Position numbers and translations under genes: made by a program
Notes under the pieces: generated by a model
What the model saw: the letters and a program-made list of their open reading frames with translations, nothing else
What the model was told of the DNA's origin: nothing
The model's database searches: none
Shown here: in pieces, positions 48,362 through 57,433 of the stretch
Numbering within the stretch: the first letter of the stretch is position 1
Layout of the letters: each line of letters begins with the position of its first letter
NCBI GenBank assembly: GCA_016795105.1
Contig: JAEUIH010000006.1
Coordinates: 174,902-238,901 of the forward strand
Source: Planctomyces sp.
GTDB lineage: Bacteria > Planctomycetota > Planctomycetia > Planctomycetales > Planctomycetaceae
Length of the DNA stretch: 64,000 nt
Direction of reading: 5' to 3'

Positions 48362-49426
48362 TTATCGTATCTTTGGAACCTTCATCAGTTTCGGTTCCGG
48401 ATCAAAGATCCACTGTTTGTCGGGCGTGACACCGTTCTTGAAGGCATCTTTCGGAATCGTCAGCAGTTCGGCGGTTGGCATCGGCTCACCGGTCCGGGGA
48501 TGACGTCCCATCTTTGCTCGAAATCGAGTGGCGAGAGTCTGGATACGTGGGTCATTCGGGTCGTCAAACGAACCAATGGTCACGAGCGACTTGGTTCGAT
48601 CATGATAGACCCAGGCTTCAAAGTCCTGATCGTAGCCGATTTTCTTCGCGGTTCGCAGAGCCTCCGTCAGAGCCCAGGCGTCATTCGCGGTCTTGTCCAG
48701 ATGGCCTCCGAGAACCTGGTCGAACTTGGCTTTGGCAGATTCATCGGTTCGGTTTCCAATCTGCAGAATGCTGTTTCCGGAGAAGGTGGCGACGACCAGA
48801 GTGTACTTGCCCTTATTGCGGAACAGGGAGTGTTCCATATCTGAGTTCAGCGAGATAACCAGTTTGTCGAGAGTCTTTTCGCGGACTTCTTCGGGTGACA
48901 GCAGAGGATTAACGGTAATGAATGGCTTCAGTGGTCCAGGTCGTCCGGGGGTCTTCGAATAGAGGCCACCGTTCTTCTTATCCATCAGGAAGTCGGGACG
49001 AAACTTGTCCCGAATCCAGTCGCGAACTTTCTTGAGATCGTCATCGGTGTTGCTTCGAAAGTTGCCGGCAAGAACTGAGATCGATCCGTGTTGTGCGACA
49101 TAGTGGCGACTGTCGAGTGCGGCGCCAGTATTCTCGTCGAGCTGTTCGATTTTTTCTTCGTGTTCGTACGTATAAGCCGGAATCTTCTTCAGACGCAGTT
49201 CGTAAACGATCTGGTCCGCAGCTTCTCTGGCAGACATTCCTCCTTCAATTCGGCGATCCGTTTCGTCGACGTCGCGAATTGTTGCAACAAGCACCATCCA
49301 TGGGCCATGCTGCTTTGTCAGGGAATAGCGTTTACCCTTGACGGCTTCGATACTCCCGTCGGCGGACGGGATGAACAATGCGATCGACAGCACGACAGCT
49401 GTCAGGCCGTATTGAAAGTTTGTCAT
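48362..49426 (-). CDS. Exported protein with possible SPOR-like domains
   Basis: A 354-residue protein with a signal peptide (about residues 7-25, IALFIPSADG). Two regions have the SPOR-like look of an alternating strand and a helix with Lys/Arg-rich end: WMVLVATIRDVDE followed by AREAADQIVYELRLKKIPAY, and KYTLVVATFSGNS with later AWALTEALRTAKKIGYDQDFEAWVYHD. This is a resemblance only. The start at 49426 is preferred to 49477, whose extra residues are not signal-like. It converges with the SecA-like gene (3 bases apart) and is followed upstream by a 181-base gap and mfd on the same strand. Confidence 0.6.
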   Translation of the reverse strand: MTNFQYGLTAVVLSIALFIPSADGSIEAVKGKRYSLTKQHGPWMVLVATIRDVDETDRRIEGGMSAREAADQIVYELRLKKIPAYTYEHEEKIEQLDENTGAALDSRHYVAQHGSISVLAGNFRSNTDDDLKKVRDWIRDKFRPDFLMDKKNGGLYSKTPGRPGPLKPFITVNPLLSPEEVREKTLDKLVISLNSDMEHSLFRNKGKYTLVVATFSGNSILQIGNRTDESAKAKFDQVLGGHLDKTANDAWALTEALRTAKKIGYDQDFEAWVYHDRTKSLVTIGSFDDPNDPRIQTLATRFRAKMGRHPRTGEPMPTAELLTIPKDAFKNGVTPDKQWIFDPEPKLMKVPKIR

Positions 49427-49607
49427 CGAATGGATCCTTCCTTCGAACTGGGAAATGAACGTTGGAAGTATGATCAAATGACAGGTCCGGAATTAAGCCA
49501 ATCCGGGAGAAAATCGCCACTGGTCGTGAATTCGGGATGGCTGAATCATCAGGCATCGGCAGGAACTGCAGAATGGTACGACAATCAGCAAATCCGGCTT
49601 TCGTATT

Positions 49608-52600
49608 TCATTCAAATTCAGGAACGGGAGGCTCCGCAATCGACAGAGCCTTCAGGAGTTCATCCAGAACGGCCGCTCCGTCGTTTTCGTCGGCATCCAG
49701 TGGCCAGTATGCGTCATGAGCATCAACAACCTTCAGATCGCCATCATGCAGGTGGGCCAGCATGCGAATCAGTTTGCCGTTCCGATATCGAAGAATCGCA
49801 TATCCATCCTGCAGATGAATGTTCTCAATGCGCCATGAAATTGCCCTGAGATTGAGTTCTCGAAGCTGAATCATGCGGCGGGTCGGTGTTGGAATCGCAC
49901 CGAATCTGTCGCGAAGTTCGTCTTCGAGTTCGACGAGGTCGGGAAGGCGATTAACCTGAGAAATCCGGCGATAGATTTCGATCTTGAGTTTGGGGTCAGA
50001 AACATAACGATCCGGAACACAGGACATAACCGGCAGTTCAATCTTGGCGTGTTTCTGGTATCTCAGAGGCTGCTTTCGGAGAGAGCGGACCGCATTTTCG
50101 AGGAGCTGGCAATAGAGTTCATATCCGACGGCGGCAATGTTGCCGCTCTGTTCGGTGCCAAGGATGTTACCGGCACCCCGGATCTCAAGGTCACGCATCG
50201 CGATGCGAAACCCAGCGCCAAGATCGCTGTATTCTTCGATCGCTCGCAGACGGCGTGTCGCCTTTGAAGTAACAGTCCTGCCGTCTTCAAGCAGCAGATA
50301 ACAATAGGCTCGATGGCGATCCCGTCCCACACGTCCTCTCAGCTGATGGAGATCCGCCAGACCGTAGATATCCGCCTGATGAATGAACATTGTGTTCGCG
50401 TTCGGGATATCCAGACCGCTTTCTATGATCGTTGTTGCCAGCAGAATATTGGCTCGCCCTGTGACGAAGTCCATCATGGCCAATTCCAGCTCGTCCTCAT
50501 GCATCTGCCCGTGGGCAATCGTCAGAGTCGCCTCCGGGACAATCCGTCTGATTCGATCTGCAATTTGTTCGATGTCATAGACTCGATTGTGTACGAAATA
50601 GACCTGCCCGCCACGATTCAGTTCCCGGATGATTGCACTGCGGATGAGTGATTCGTCAAAACGGCTGACACGAGTTTCGATGGGTACTCGATCGCGAGGC
50701 GGAGTCGTCAGACTGCTGATATCCCGGATGCCCAGCAACGACATATGCAGAGTTCTTGGAATCGGCGTTGCGGTCAGCGTCAGTACGTCGACTTCAAGAC
50801 GCAGGTGTTTGAGTTTATCCTTGACTTTGACTCCGAATTTCTGTTCTTCGTCAATCACGAGAAGTCCCAGGTCACGGAACCTGACGTCTTTTGAAACGAG
50901 ACGATGTGTGCCGATCAGGATGTCGATTTCACCGGTCCTGACCTTCTCGATGATCTGCTTTTGTTCAGCCGGTGACCTGAATCGTGACAACATCTCAACA
51001 GCAACCGGGAACTCGGCCATCCGCTGAGTGAATGTGCGAAAATGTTGTTCTGCCAGAACAGTGGTAGGCACCAGAATCGCGGCCTGACGTCCATTGTCAA
51101 CTGCCTTGAAGACCGCTCGCATCGCAACTTCAGTTTTTCCAAATCCAACGTCGCCGCAGATCAGACGATCCATTGGACGAGGACTTTCCATATCTGTCTT
51201 GAAGTCGGCAATCGCCGAAAGCTGATCGACCGTTTCAGTATATGGAAACGCGTGTTCGAATTCCTGCTGGAGGTGGCTGTCGGCCTGGCACTGAAGCCCC
51301 GGCTTCGAGGCACGTTCTGCCTGAAACCTCAGCATATCTGCTGCCATGTCTGTGACAGCATCGGCAACCTGTTCCTTCTTTCTGTTCCATGCAGTACCGC
51401 CGAGCTTCGTGAGTTCAGGTGTTGTCTTGGTCGGGCCAATATACTTCTGGACGAGGTGGATCAGCGAAACTGGTACGTAGACAGTCACCTGATCACGGAA
51501 TTCAAGAAGCAGGTGTTCCTCTTTCTGCGTTTCACTGTCTACCATGACAAGGCCCCGGTATCGGGCAATGCCATGAGCGACGTGTACGACCAGATCCCCT
51601 TCCCGGAGATCCAGAAACGTATCGATCGCTCTGGAATCTGCGGATGATCGCTTTTTTCGAACGGTTGTACGAGTTTGAGTTCTCGAGAACAGCTCATTGT
51701 CGCTGATGACAATCAGCCTCTGTTCCAGCATTCGAAATCCGCGGCGGATTCGACCTGTGCAAAGCTGCGTTCGATGAGAAAGGGATGCCATACCGCCGGC
51801 TTCGGCTTCTGCAATCAGTTCGGAAAGACGAGTTTGCTCTGCTTCATTGTGACAGCAAAGCAGCAGACGTTCGTCTTCGAGCAGCAGTTCGGAGAGTTCG
51901 GTGATGGCGTCCTGTCGACTTCCGGAGAGCCGTTCGAGTTGTTCCACTTTCAGATGGCAGGAAGTTTCAAAACTATCTGCTCCGAGCGCGTCGATGGTCA
52001 CCGACGGGAAATCCATCAATCGAGCCATGGTTGCATCGACGCCATACATGCCGACCGGATTTGCCAGTCGCTGCATAAACATTCGACCTTCACTGATGGT
52101 CTGAGGCATATCACTCAGAACGATAATCGTGTTCGGTGGCAGCGAGTCGAGAATGCTCTCACAGTTCTCGCTCGCCGGGGCCGCTCCGGGCGGGGATTCC
52201 AAATCCGTCGGAGCGATAATTGAGAACTCCGAAAGGTCTGACAGACGCCTCTGAGTTTCGACGTCAAACCTGCGAATGGACTCGACTTCGTCACCAAAAA
52301 ACTCCAGGCGAGCAGGGTCCTGGTCTGTTGGCGCGAAGATGTCGAGAATCCCGCCGTGAATGCTGAATTCCCCAGGCATTTCTACTGCGGTGACGCGTTC
52401 AAACCCTCGCTTCAGCAGCCAGTCGGACAACTCATCCAGGTTGAGTTCATCTCCTCGTCCGATTCGACGGGTTGAAGCTGCGATTGTCGATCGAGTCGGG
52501 ACCGGCTGGAGCAGGGCTGGAAGGCAGGTGACGATTCGTTCGGCAGAATCCGGAATCTGGAGAAGACGACAAATTGACAGCCGGGATGCAAATACAGGAT

Positions 52601-52916
52601 CACTCAGGTCGCGTTCAGCGGACAGGGATTCCCAGGCCGGGAAATGGCGAGTTTTCTGCGGGACGAGATCCGTGAGTTCGTCCGCGAAGTCTTCAGCGTC
52701 GCGAACTGTTGGCAGCAGGATCAGCAGCGTATGCCCGGGGAACGATCGGGACAGTGCAGCGACGCTAAGAGCGCAGGATGATCCCCAGGCTCCGTCAATT
52801 GCGGCACTGTTTCCGGCAGCCAGTGCATCAAGCACCTGAGGAAAACCGGGAAGAGTACCAAAAAGACGAGCCAGATCGTCGAGTGATCGGAGAGCTGACA
52901 TGCGATCCTGGGACAT
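49608..52916 (-). CDS. mfd: Transcription-repair coupling factor Mfd
   Basis: An 1102-residue DNA translocase that removes stalled RNA polymerase and recruits UvrA for strand-specific repair. Domain order is normal: an N-terminal UvrB-like region (ESLSAERDLSDPVFASRL, IHGGILDIFAPTDQDPARLE), the RNA-polymerase-interacting CarD-like domain (LREGDLVVHVAHGIARYRGL, about 440), superfamily-2 helicase motifs (CGDVGFGKTEVA, about 590; VIDEEQKFG; LTATPIPRTL; HGQMHEDELE; QLRGRVGRDRHRAYCYLL) and the C-terminal TRCF domain. Length and start match the family (E. coli 1148). It is apparently a single gene, between the possible SPOR protein and the large beta-helix protein. Confidence 0.96.
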   Translation of the reverse strand: MSQDRMSALRSLDDLARLFGTLPGFPQVLDALAAGNSAAIDGAWGSSCALSVAALSRSFPGHTLLILLPTVRDAEDFADELTDLVPQKTRHFPAWESLSAERDLSDPVFASRLSICRLLQIPDSAERIVTCLPALLQPVPTRSTIAASTRRIGRGDELNLDELSDWLLKRGFERVTAVEMPGEFSIHGGILDIFAPTDQDPARLEFFGDEVESIRRFDVETQRRLSDLSEFSIIAPTDLESPPGAAPASENCESILDSLPPNTIIVLSDMPQTISEGRMFMQRLANPVGMYGVDATMARLMDFPSVTIDALGADSFETSCHLKVEQLERLSGSRQDAITELSELLLEDERLLLCCHNEAEQTRLSELIAEAEAGGMASLSHRTQLCTGRIRRGFRMLEQRLIVISDNELFSRTQTRTTVRKKRSSADSRAIDTFLDLREGDLVVHVAHGIARYRGLVMVDSETQKEEHLLLEFRDQVTVYVPVSLIHLVQKYIGPTKTTPELTKLGGTAWNRKKEQVADAVTDMAADMLRFQAERASKPGLQCQADSHLQQEFEHAFPYTETVDQLSAIADFKTDMESPRPMDRLICGDVGFGKTEVAMRAVFKAVDNGRQAAILVPTTVLAEQHFRTFTQRMAEFPVAVEMLSRFRSPAEQKQIIEKVRTGEIDILIGTHRLVSKDVRFRDLGLLVIDEEQKFGVKVKDKLKHLRLEVDVLTLTATPIPRTLHMSLLGIRDISSLTTPPRDRVPIETRVSRFDESLIRSAIIRELNRGGQVYFVHNRVYDIEQIADRIRRIVPEATLTIAHGQMHEDELELAMMDFVTGRANILLATTIIESGLDIPNANTMFIHQADIYGLADLHQLRGRVGRDRHRAYCYLLLEDGRTVTSKATRRLRAIEEYSDLGAGFRIAMRDLEIRGAGNILGTEQSGNIAAVGYELYCQLLENAVRSLRKQPLRYQKHAKIELPVMSCVPDRYVSDPKLKIEIYRRISQVNRLPDLVELEDELRDRFGAIPTPTRRMIQLRELNLRAISWRIENIHLQDGYAILRYRNGKLIRMLAHLHDGDLKVVDAHDAYWPLDADENDGAAVLDELLKALSIAEPPVPEFE

Positions 52917-52986
52917 GACGCAGGGATTCTACGTCATGCCCCGATCTTTTCCAGGCAATGGCTCGTCGTTCTGAAATCCGTTGTGC

Positions 52987-55900
52987 TTATGGGACTCGAA
53001 CACCGTTGACGATGATCGTTCCGTTCGCAGTACCGCCGGGCATTGTAAAGATCGTTTCGATGAAGGCGTTCGGAGTATTTGGATTCAGCAGGGCGACAAT
53101 ATTGTTCTGATTTCCAAACAGATTGACTGTGCCTGCAACGGAATTAAACAGAATCCCTTCTTCAATTCCAGTGCCTGCATCAAACAGCCCGATTGTGTTC
53201 CCTGCAATTGTAAAGCTGGATGGCTGGCTGACTGTGGTGAAGATCATGCCGGCACCACCATCAGTGTTATCAATGATAGAGTTGTCGGTGATCACCGCAA
53301 CTGCCTCAGCAGCCAGTGAGAACTCCATCCCTCGACCTTCGCCACCTGTAAAGGTAAATGCGTTGTTGTCGATATCGCTGAACGATGGTCCAAACGTTCG
53401 GAGTGTCAAACCGATTTGCTGACCAGCGACCGTTCCCGTGACGGTGGAGTTCACCTGGTTACTCAACAGGTCCAGTTCATACACGTCCGTTGTGGAGAGT
53501 GACTGAAGGTCGAACGCTGTTTGTGCTTCAGCTCCCGACAGCAGAATCGTGTTTGTTGAGAAGTTGGTAAATGCCGGGCCATTCCATCGGAGTACCACCG
53601 CGTCGTCGCGAGTTCCGTTTCCGGTTGGGTCAGTCGTGTCAGTGACTGTGAAGTTGTTTCGGTCGAAGTCAACTCCGAGATGAGCACCGTTCGCGGCCGC
53701 GAGACTCTGAATCAAAACTGCGTCAGTGCTGTTGTCGATAATCGTCGATCGCAGCATTGTGACCAGGTACGGATTGTCGAATTCGGAGAATTCCGTTGTG
53801 TCATCGTCGTTCAGCAGCTCGTCGTACTGAGCAAGGATCGTCTCACGTCCCAACGCAGCATCGTCACCGTTGTCGTCGAACTGCGAATCCTGAATGTCGA
53901 GATGAATCAGATTCAGACTGTCGATGCCGCGTACATTGGAACGACTGATACGGCTGTTGTAGAACTGCAGGTACTGGTCATCTTCGTCGTCCAGCCCGCT
54001 GTTCTGCACAACGACGCCGAACTGATTGTCATCCAGAATCATTCTCTGGAGTCGGACCTGTCCTGCATTCTGCATCAGCACGCCGGCCGCGGCGGCGGTC
54101 TGAATGGTACCACCACTGCCAAGTCCTGCGACGCTGGTGTCACCCGTTACACTGAACTGGTTAAAGATACCCTTGTTCGTTTCAACAAGCCGAATCCCGA
54201 AGTCCGGCGATCCAATACTGTCGACGCGTTCCAGTGCCACCTGAATTCCGGTTTCTTCCAGATTCACGGCTGCCGCACCTGTCGAGTTGATTGTACCGTC
54301 GTTCACTCGAATGTTGGTGTTGTTCAGGCCGAACAGACCTTCGCCTCCGGTGGATGTAATGGTCAGATCGGCAAACGTGATGAGAGCAGACCCATTTGCT
54401 CCGGCAATGTTATTCACGAGATTCACAGCCGGATTGCCGGTTGCGTTGGTGACTCCCAGCGATGCAAAGAAGACCGAGGCTTCAGAGCTCTGGATGTCAA
54501 CACCCGATGAGTTCGAAGCATTGGCATTCGTTACAAGCGTTGTGCCGCGGAAAGCGATTGAGCCATCAGAATTCTGGATCGATATCCCTTCCAGAGTTCG
54601 AAGGTTAATCGTAGCTCCACCATTGAAAGCGGTTGTCCCGTTGTCTCCAATGATCGCGATTGACTCGCCAGCCGTTGATGAAATCCCCACGGCTCCCGTT
54701 GTTGTAAATGTGCTTCCGGTTGCATTACCCGTTAACTCGATCCCTCGGCCACCGCTTCCGGTGATTCCAAGGCTGCGAGCAAACGTCACTGAGCCGGTAG
54801 CTGCCGAACCATTGACTGAAACCGCCGGAGCAGTTCCTCCTGCCGGAGTTCCAATCGTGACTGGCTGACCAAAGGATACAGCACCAGCCGAGTTAGTGAC
54901 TTCAATCCCTGCACTCTGTCGATTGGTGATATTCACGTTCTCGAACGTTACTCGTCCGGTTGCGGCAAGACTGTCCACGAGGATCGAATCCTGAGCCGCA
55001 TTGTCTATGATCGTTCCACCGCGGATCGTGTCTCGGAACGTATATGTTCCGTCACTGTTCACAATCGCAATGCCGCTCGATGTGCTGTTCGTGACGTTGG
55101 CATTGTCAATTGTAACGTTGCTGGTGTTGTTTTGGATCAGGATACCTTCTCCACCAGTATCATTGATCGTGCTGCCGGTCATGTTCACAAATCCACCGGA
55201 CATATTTTCGATCAACACGGCTTCCTGTGAAGTGTTGAAGATAGCACCCCATGAAGGATCTTCAGTTGTGCTTCCTGATCGAAATCCGATTTCACCTGTT
55301 CCACCACTGACATGCAGGCCTGGACCAACCGCATTTCGGATGATTGTGTTGAAGATCGTTGTTGTGCCGGTGGTGTTCGTCAGCTCAATGCCACTGCCAC
55401 CCGCATTACGAATCTCGGTGTCGTTGATTTTCGTGTTGCTTGAACCGTTGGAGAAGACCCCATGTCCGGTTGGAGTGTCGATGATGAAGCCGCTGAGCTG
55501 ACTGTTGCTTCCCATCGTCACCGCGTTGCCGACGGAATTCAGCAGTGTTGGTCGAGCAAGAGTCTGACCGCTGGCGAGGAATGTTGGAGATGATGGAAGA
55601 GTCAGATTTCCAACCCCGCCAAGAGTGATCTGGTTCTGTACAATCCGGTCACCCGTCGTTGCGGAAATCAAACCTTCACCCAGCAGCTGTCGTCCTGCTG
55701 CCAGATTGACAATGTTGTCGGGTACTGCGTTGAACGTGCTTCCTGCATGCACAAACACAATGTCTGAACCACTTGCCAGTCCGGTGGACAGAGACTGATA
55801 AGGGTCTTCAACGGTACCGTTGAATGGCCCAATCCCGTCATTGCTGTTCACGTGAGCGACCGTAAATGCCAGCCCGTTCAGCGGATTCGTCGCGATCTGC

Positions 55901-56865
55901 CCCGGAGTTACCACATCAGTTTCCGCCGTGACGACATTCATATTACGTCGTACTGGCTCGCGGAACCGCTGAATGGCCGATCGTTTCGTGTGTTCCTGAC
56001 TCTTGAAGCCACCGAAGTGGACAGCCGCGCTGAAAGACACTGTGGTATTGAAGACTTCGTCGTCGGTCAGTTTGAGTCCCAGTTCCAGCCAGCTGCCGAT
56101 ATCTGTCTGCAGCCGAGTTGACCAGCCGCCAAAGCCGTCAATGTTGTCACCTTCGTAGAAGTAACCTCCGCCAAACGCACGGATGTCGAATCGCTCAGAA
56201 ATCTCGCCTGGCAGAAGGAAACCGATTTCGGAATCGAAACCCTCGAGTCCTTCGGCGAACGAATCGATTCGAGAGTATTGAATGTTCTGGCCAACAAATG
56301 CCACACTTCCCTGATCAACGCGACTCCCGACCTGAGCAGAAACATCTCCAATACTGTTGTAGATGTTCCCGCGAGCCTCCCAGCGCTGAGCCAGAAGTTC
56401 AGCACCAATACTCCACTGCTGAAGGTCCGCGCCTGTGAGGTCGTCGTTGTCAAAGTAACTGTTGACGCCCGCAACGACATCCAGATCCGCGATGAAATGG
56501 CGATAACCACCACCAAAGCTCCAGACCAGTCCGCCGTCGTTGCCTCGCATCAGTCGCGAGTCTCCGAACAGCAGGCCGTCTTCAATGTTGATGTAAGGGG
56601 TGAGCCCAATGTGAGTCACAGAATCCGAACGACCAACCGTGTCGCCCGCGATGTGACCTCCTCGGAACGACATCCCAAATCCGCGACGGTTCGAATCCAC
56701 GACTTCCGACGCAGAGCCGGATGGCGTACTGAACAGCGGCGTCCTGCTGAACATGCCGGGCCCGTCCTGGGCGCCAGCCGGCAGTGCCGCCGCCAGCATG
56801 GCGGTTGTGACGGAGAATTTTGCCAGCCGGGATAGCCACCTGCGTGGGTTTCGAACGATCTTCAT
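52987..56865 (-). CDS. Large surface protein: inverse-autotransporter-like barrel plus beta-helix
   Basis: A 1292-residue exported protein. After a basic N-terminus and signal peptide (AMLAAALPAGAQ, about residues 18-33) comes a stretch of alternating strands with aromatic and Gly residues (FGGGYRHFIADLDVVAGVNSY, NIYNSIGD, FFEGDNIDGFGGWSTRLQ-like YFYEGDNIDGFGG). It ends near residue 290 and looks like the beta-barrel of inverse autotransporters (intimin/invasin type). Next is a passenger of right-handed beta-helix turns about 20-30 residues long (GSSNTKINDTEIRNAGGSGIE, TNTTGTTTIFNTIIRNA, and further Asn/Gly/Thr-rich coils) to the C-terminus. Start at 56865 (MKIVRNPRRW). It is divergent from the exported gene at 57434. 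Likely an adhesin or surface component. Confidence 0.78.
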   Translation of the reverse strand: MKIVRNPRRWLSRLAKFSVTTAMLAAALPAGAQDGPGMFSRTPLFSTPSGSASEVVDSNRRGFGMSFRGGHIAGDTVGRSDSVTHIGLTPYINIEDGLLFGDSRLMRGNDGGLVWSFGGGYRHFIADLDVVAGVNSYFDNDDLTGADLQQWSIGAELLAQRWEARGNIYNSIGDVSAQVGSRVDQGSVAFVGQNIQYSRIDSFAEGLEGFDSEIGFLLPGEISERFDIRAFGGGYFYEGDNIDGFGGWSTRLQTDIGSWLELGLKLTDDEVFNTTVSFSAAVHFGGFKSQEHTKRSAIQRFREPVRRNMNVVTAETDVVTPGQIATNPLNGLAFTVAHVNSNDGIGPFNGTVEDPYQSLSTGLASGSDIVFVHAGSTFNAVPDNIVNLAAGRQLLGEGLISATTGDRIVQNQITLGGVGNLTLPSSPTFLASGQTLARPTLLNSVGNAVTMGSNSQLSGFIIDTPTGHGVFSNGSSNTKINDTEIRNAGGSGIELTNTTGTTTIFNTIIRNAVGPGLHVSGGTGEIGFRSGSTTEDPSWGAIFNTSQEAVLIENMSGGFVNMTGSTINDTGGEGILIQNNTSNVTIDNANVTNSTSSGIAIVNSDGTYTFRDTIRGGTIIDNAAQDSILVDSLAATGRVTFENVNITNRQSAGIEVTNSAGAVSFGQPVTIGTPAGGTAPAVSVNGSAATGSVTFARSLGITGSGGRGIELTGNATGSTFTTTGAVGISSTAGESIAIIGDNGTTAFNGGATINLRTLEGISIQNSDGSIAFRGTTLVTNANASNSSGVDIQSSEASVFFASLGVTNATGNPAVNLVNNIAGANGSALITFADLTITSTGGEGLFGLNNTNIRVNDGTINSTGAAAVNLEETGIQVALERVDSIGSPDFGIRLVETNKGIFNQFSVTGDTSVAGLGSGGTIQTAAAAGVLMQNAGQVRLQRMILDDNQFGVVVQNSGLDDEDDQYLQFYNSRISRSNVRGIDSLNLIHLDIQDSQFDDNGDDAALGRETILAQYDELLNDDDTTEFSEFDNPYLVTMLRSTIIDNSTDAVLIQSLAAANGAHLGVDFDRNNFTVTDTTDPTGNGTRDDAVVLRWNGPAFTNFSTNTILLSGAEAQTAFDLQSLSTTDVYELDLLSNQVNSTVTGTVAGQQIGLTLRTFGPSFSDIDNNAFTFTGGEGRGMEFSLAAEAVAVITDNSIIDNTDGGAGMIFTTVSQPSSFTIAGNTIGLFDAGTGIEEGILFNSVAGTVNLFGNQNNIVALLNPNTPNAFIETIFTMPGGTANGTIIVNGVRVP

Positions 56866-57433
56866 GACGTTCCTCAAACCTGAATCCTGTTTCCGAACTC
56901 GGCACAATGGTCACCGGACTATCGTTGCAATACTCCAGTAAACAGACCATCCGCGCCGGGATAGACGCGGCCGTTGTAGCTGTGCCACAAAATGCCATCA
57001 ACATGGCTTCAGTAGTTTGAAGGGCCAAAAATCCACGACTTGTCAGACCCCTGCACACACTTCTGCTGATTCCAGAACTTCATACCCGGTCGGCGGCAGA
57101 ATCAGCCTGTCAAGACCCGCGTTCCTTCGACCCACTCCATTTTTGGATGTGTACACATGGACACTTTTCTTTGACTGAAATTCGCAGGTTGAGGGATGAA
57201 TCGCGAAAATGAGGTCGAATGGAGGAGTGTGAAGGCATTGCGAAACGGAAAAGATGATCATCTTCCGGAAACACGGCTGTTCGCAACGACTCTTTTTGAG
57301 TGAATCAGCGTTTGAAAAGCTGAGAAACAGTTGAAAGCTGTTGTCGAGTCGTTGAGAAACGCGAGCGAACAGCGAATAGGCGACAGGCATCTTGAATTTG
57401 TTGTGTGAGCTGACCCGAGTGAGGGAATTATCT
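56866..57433. other. Divergent intergenic region
   Basis: These 568 bases separate two exported-protein genes transcribed in opposite directions. Frames on both strands are short and show nothing recognisable. No hairpin with a T-tract or clear promoter box was found by eye; the plus-strand gene has a GAGGG ribosome site at 57421-57425. Confidence 0.4.
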
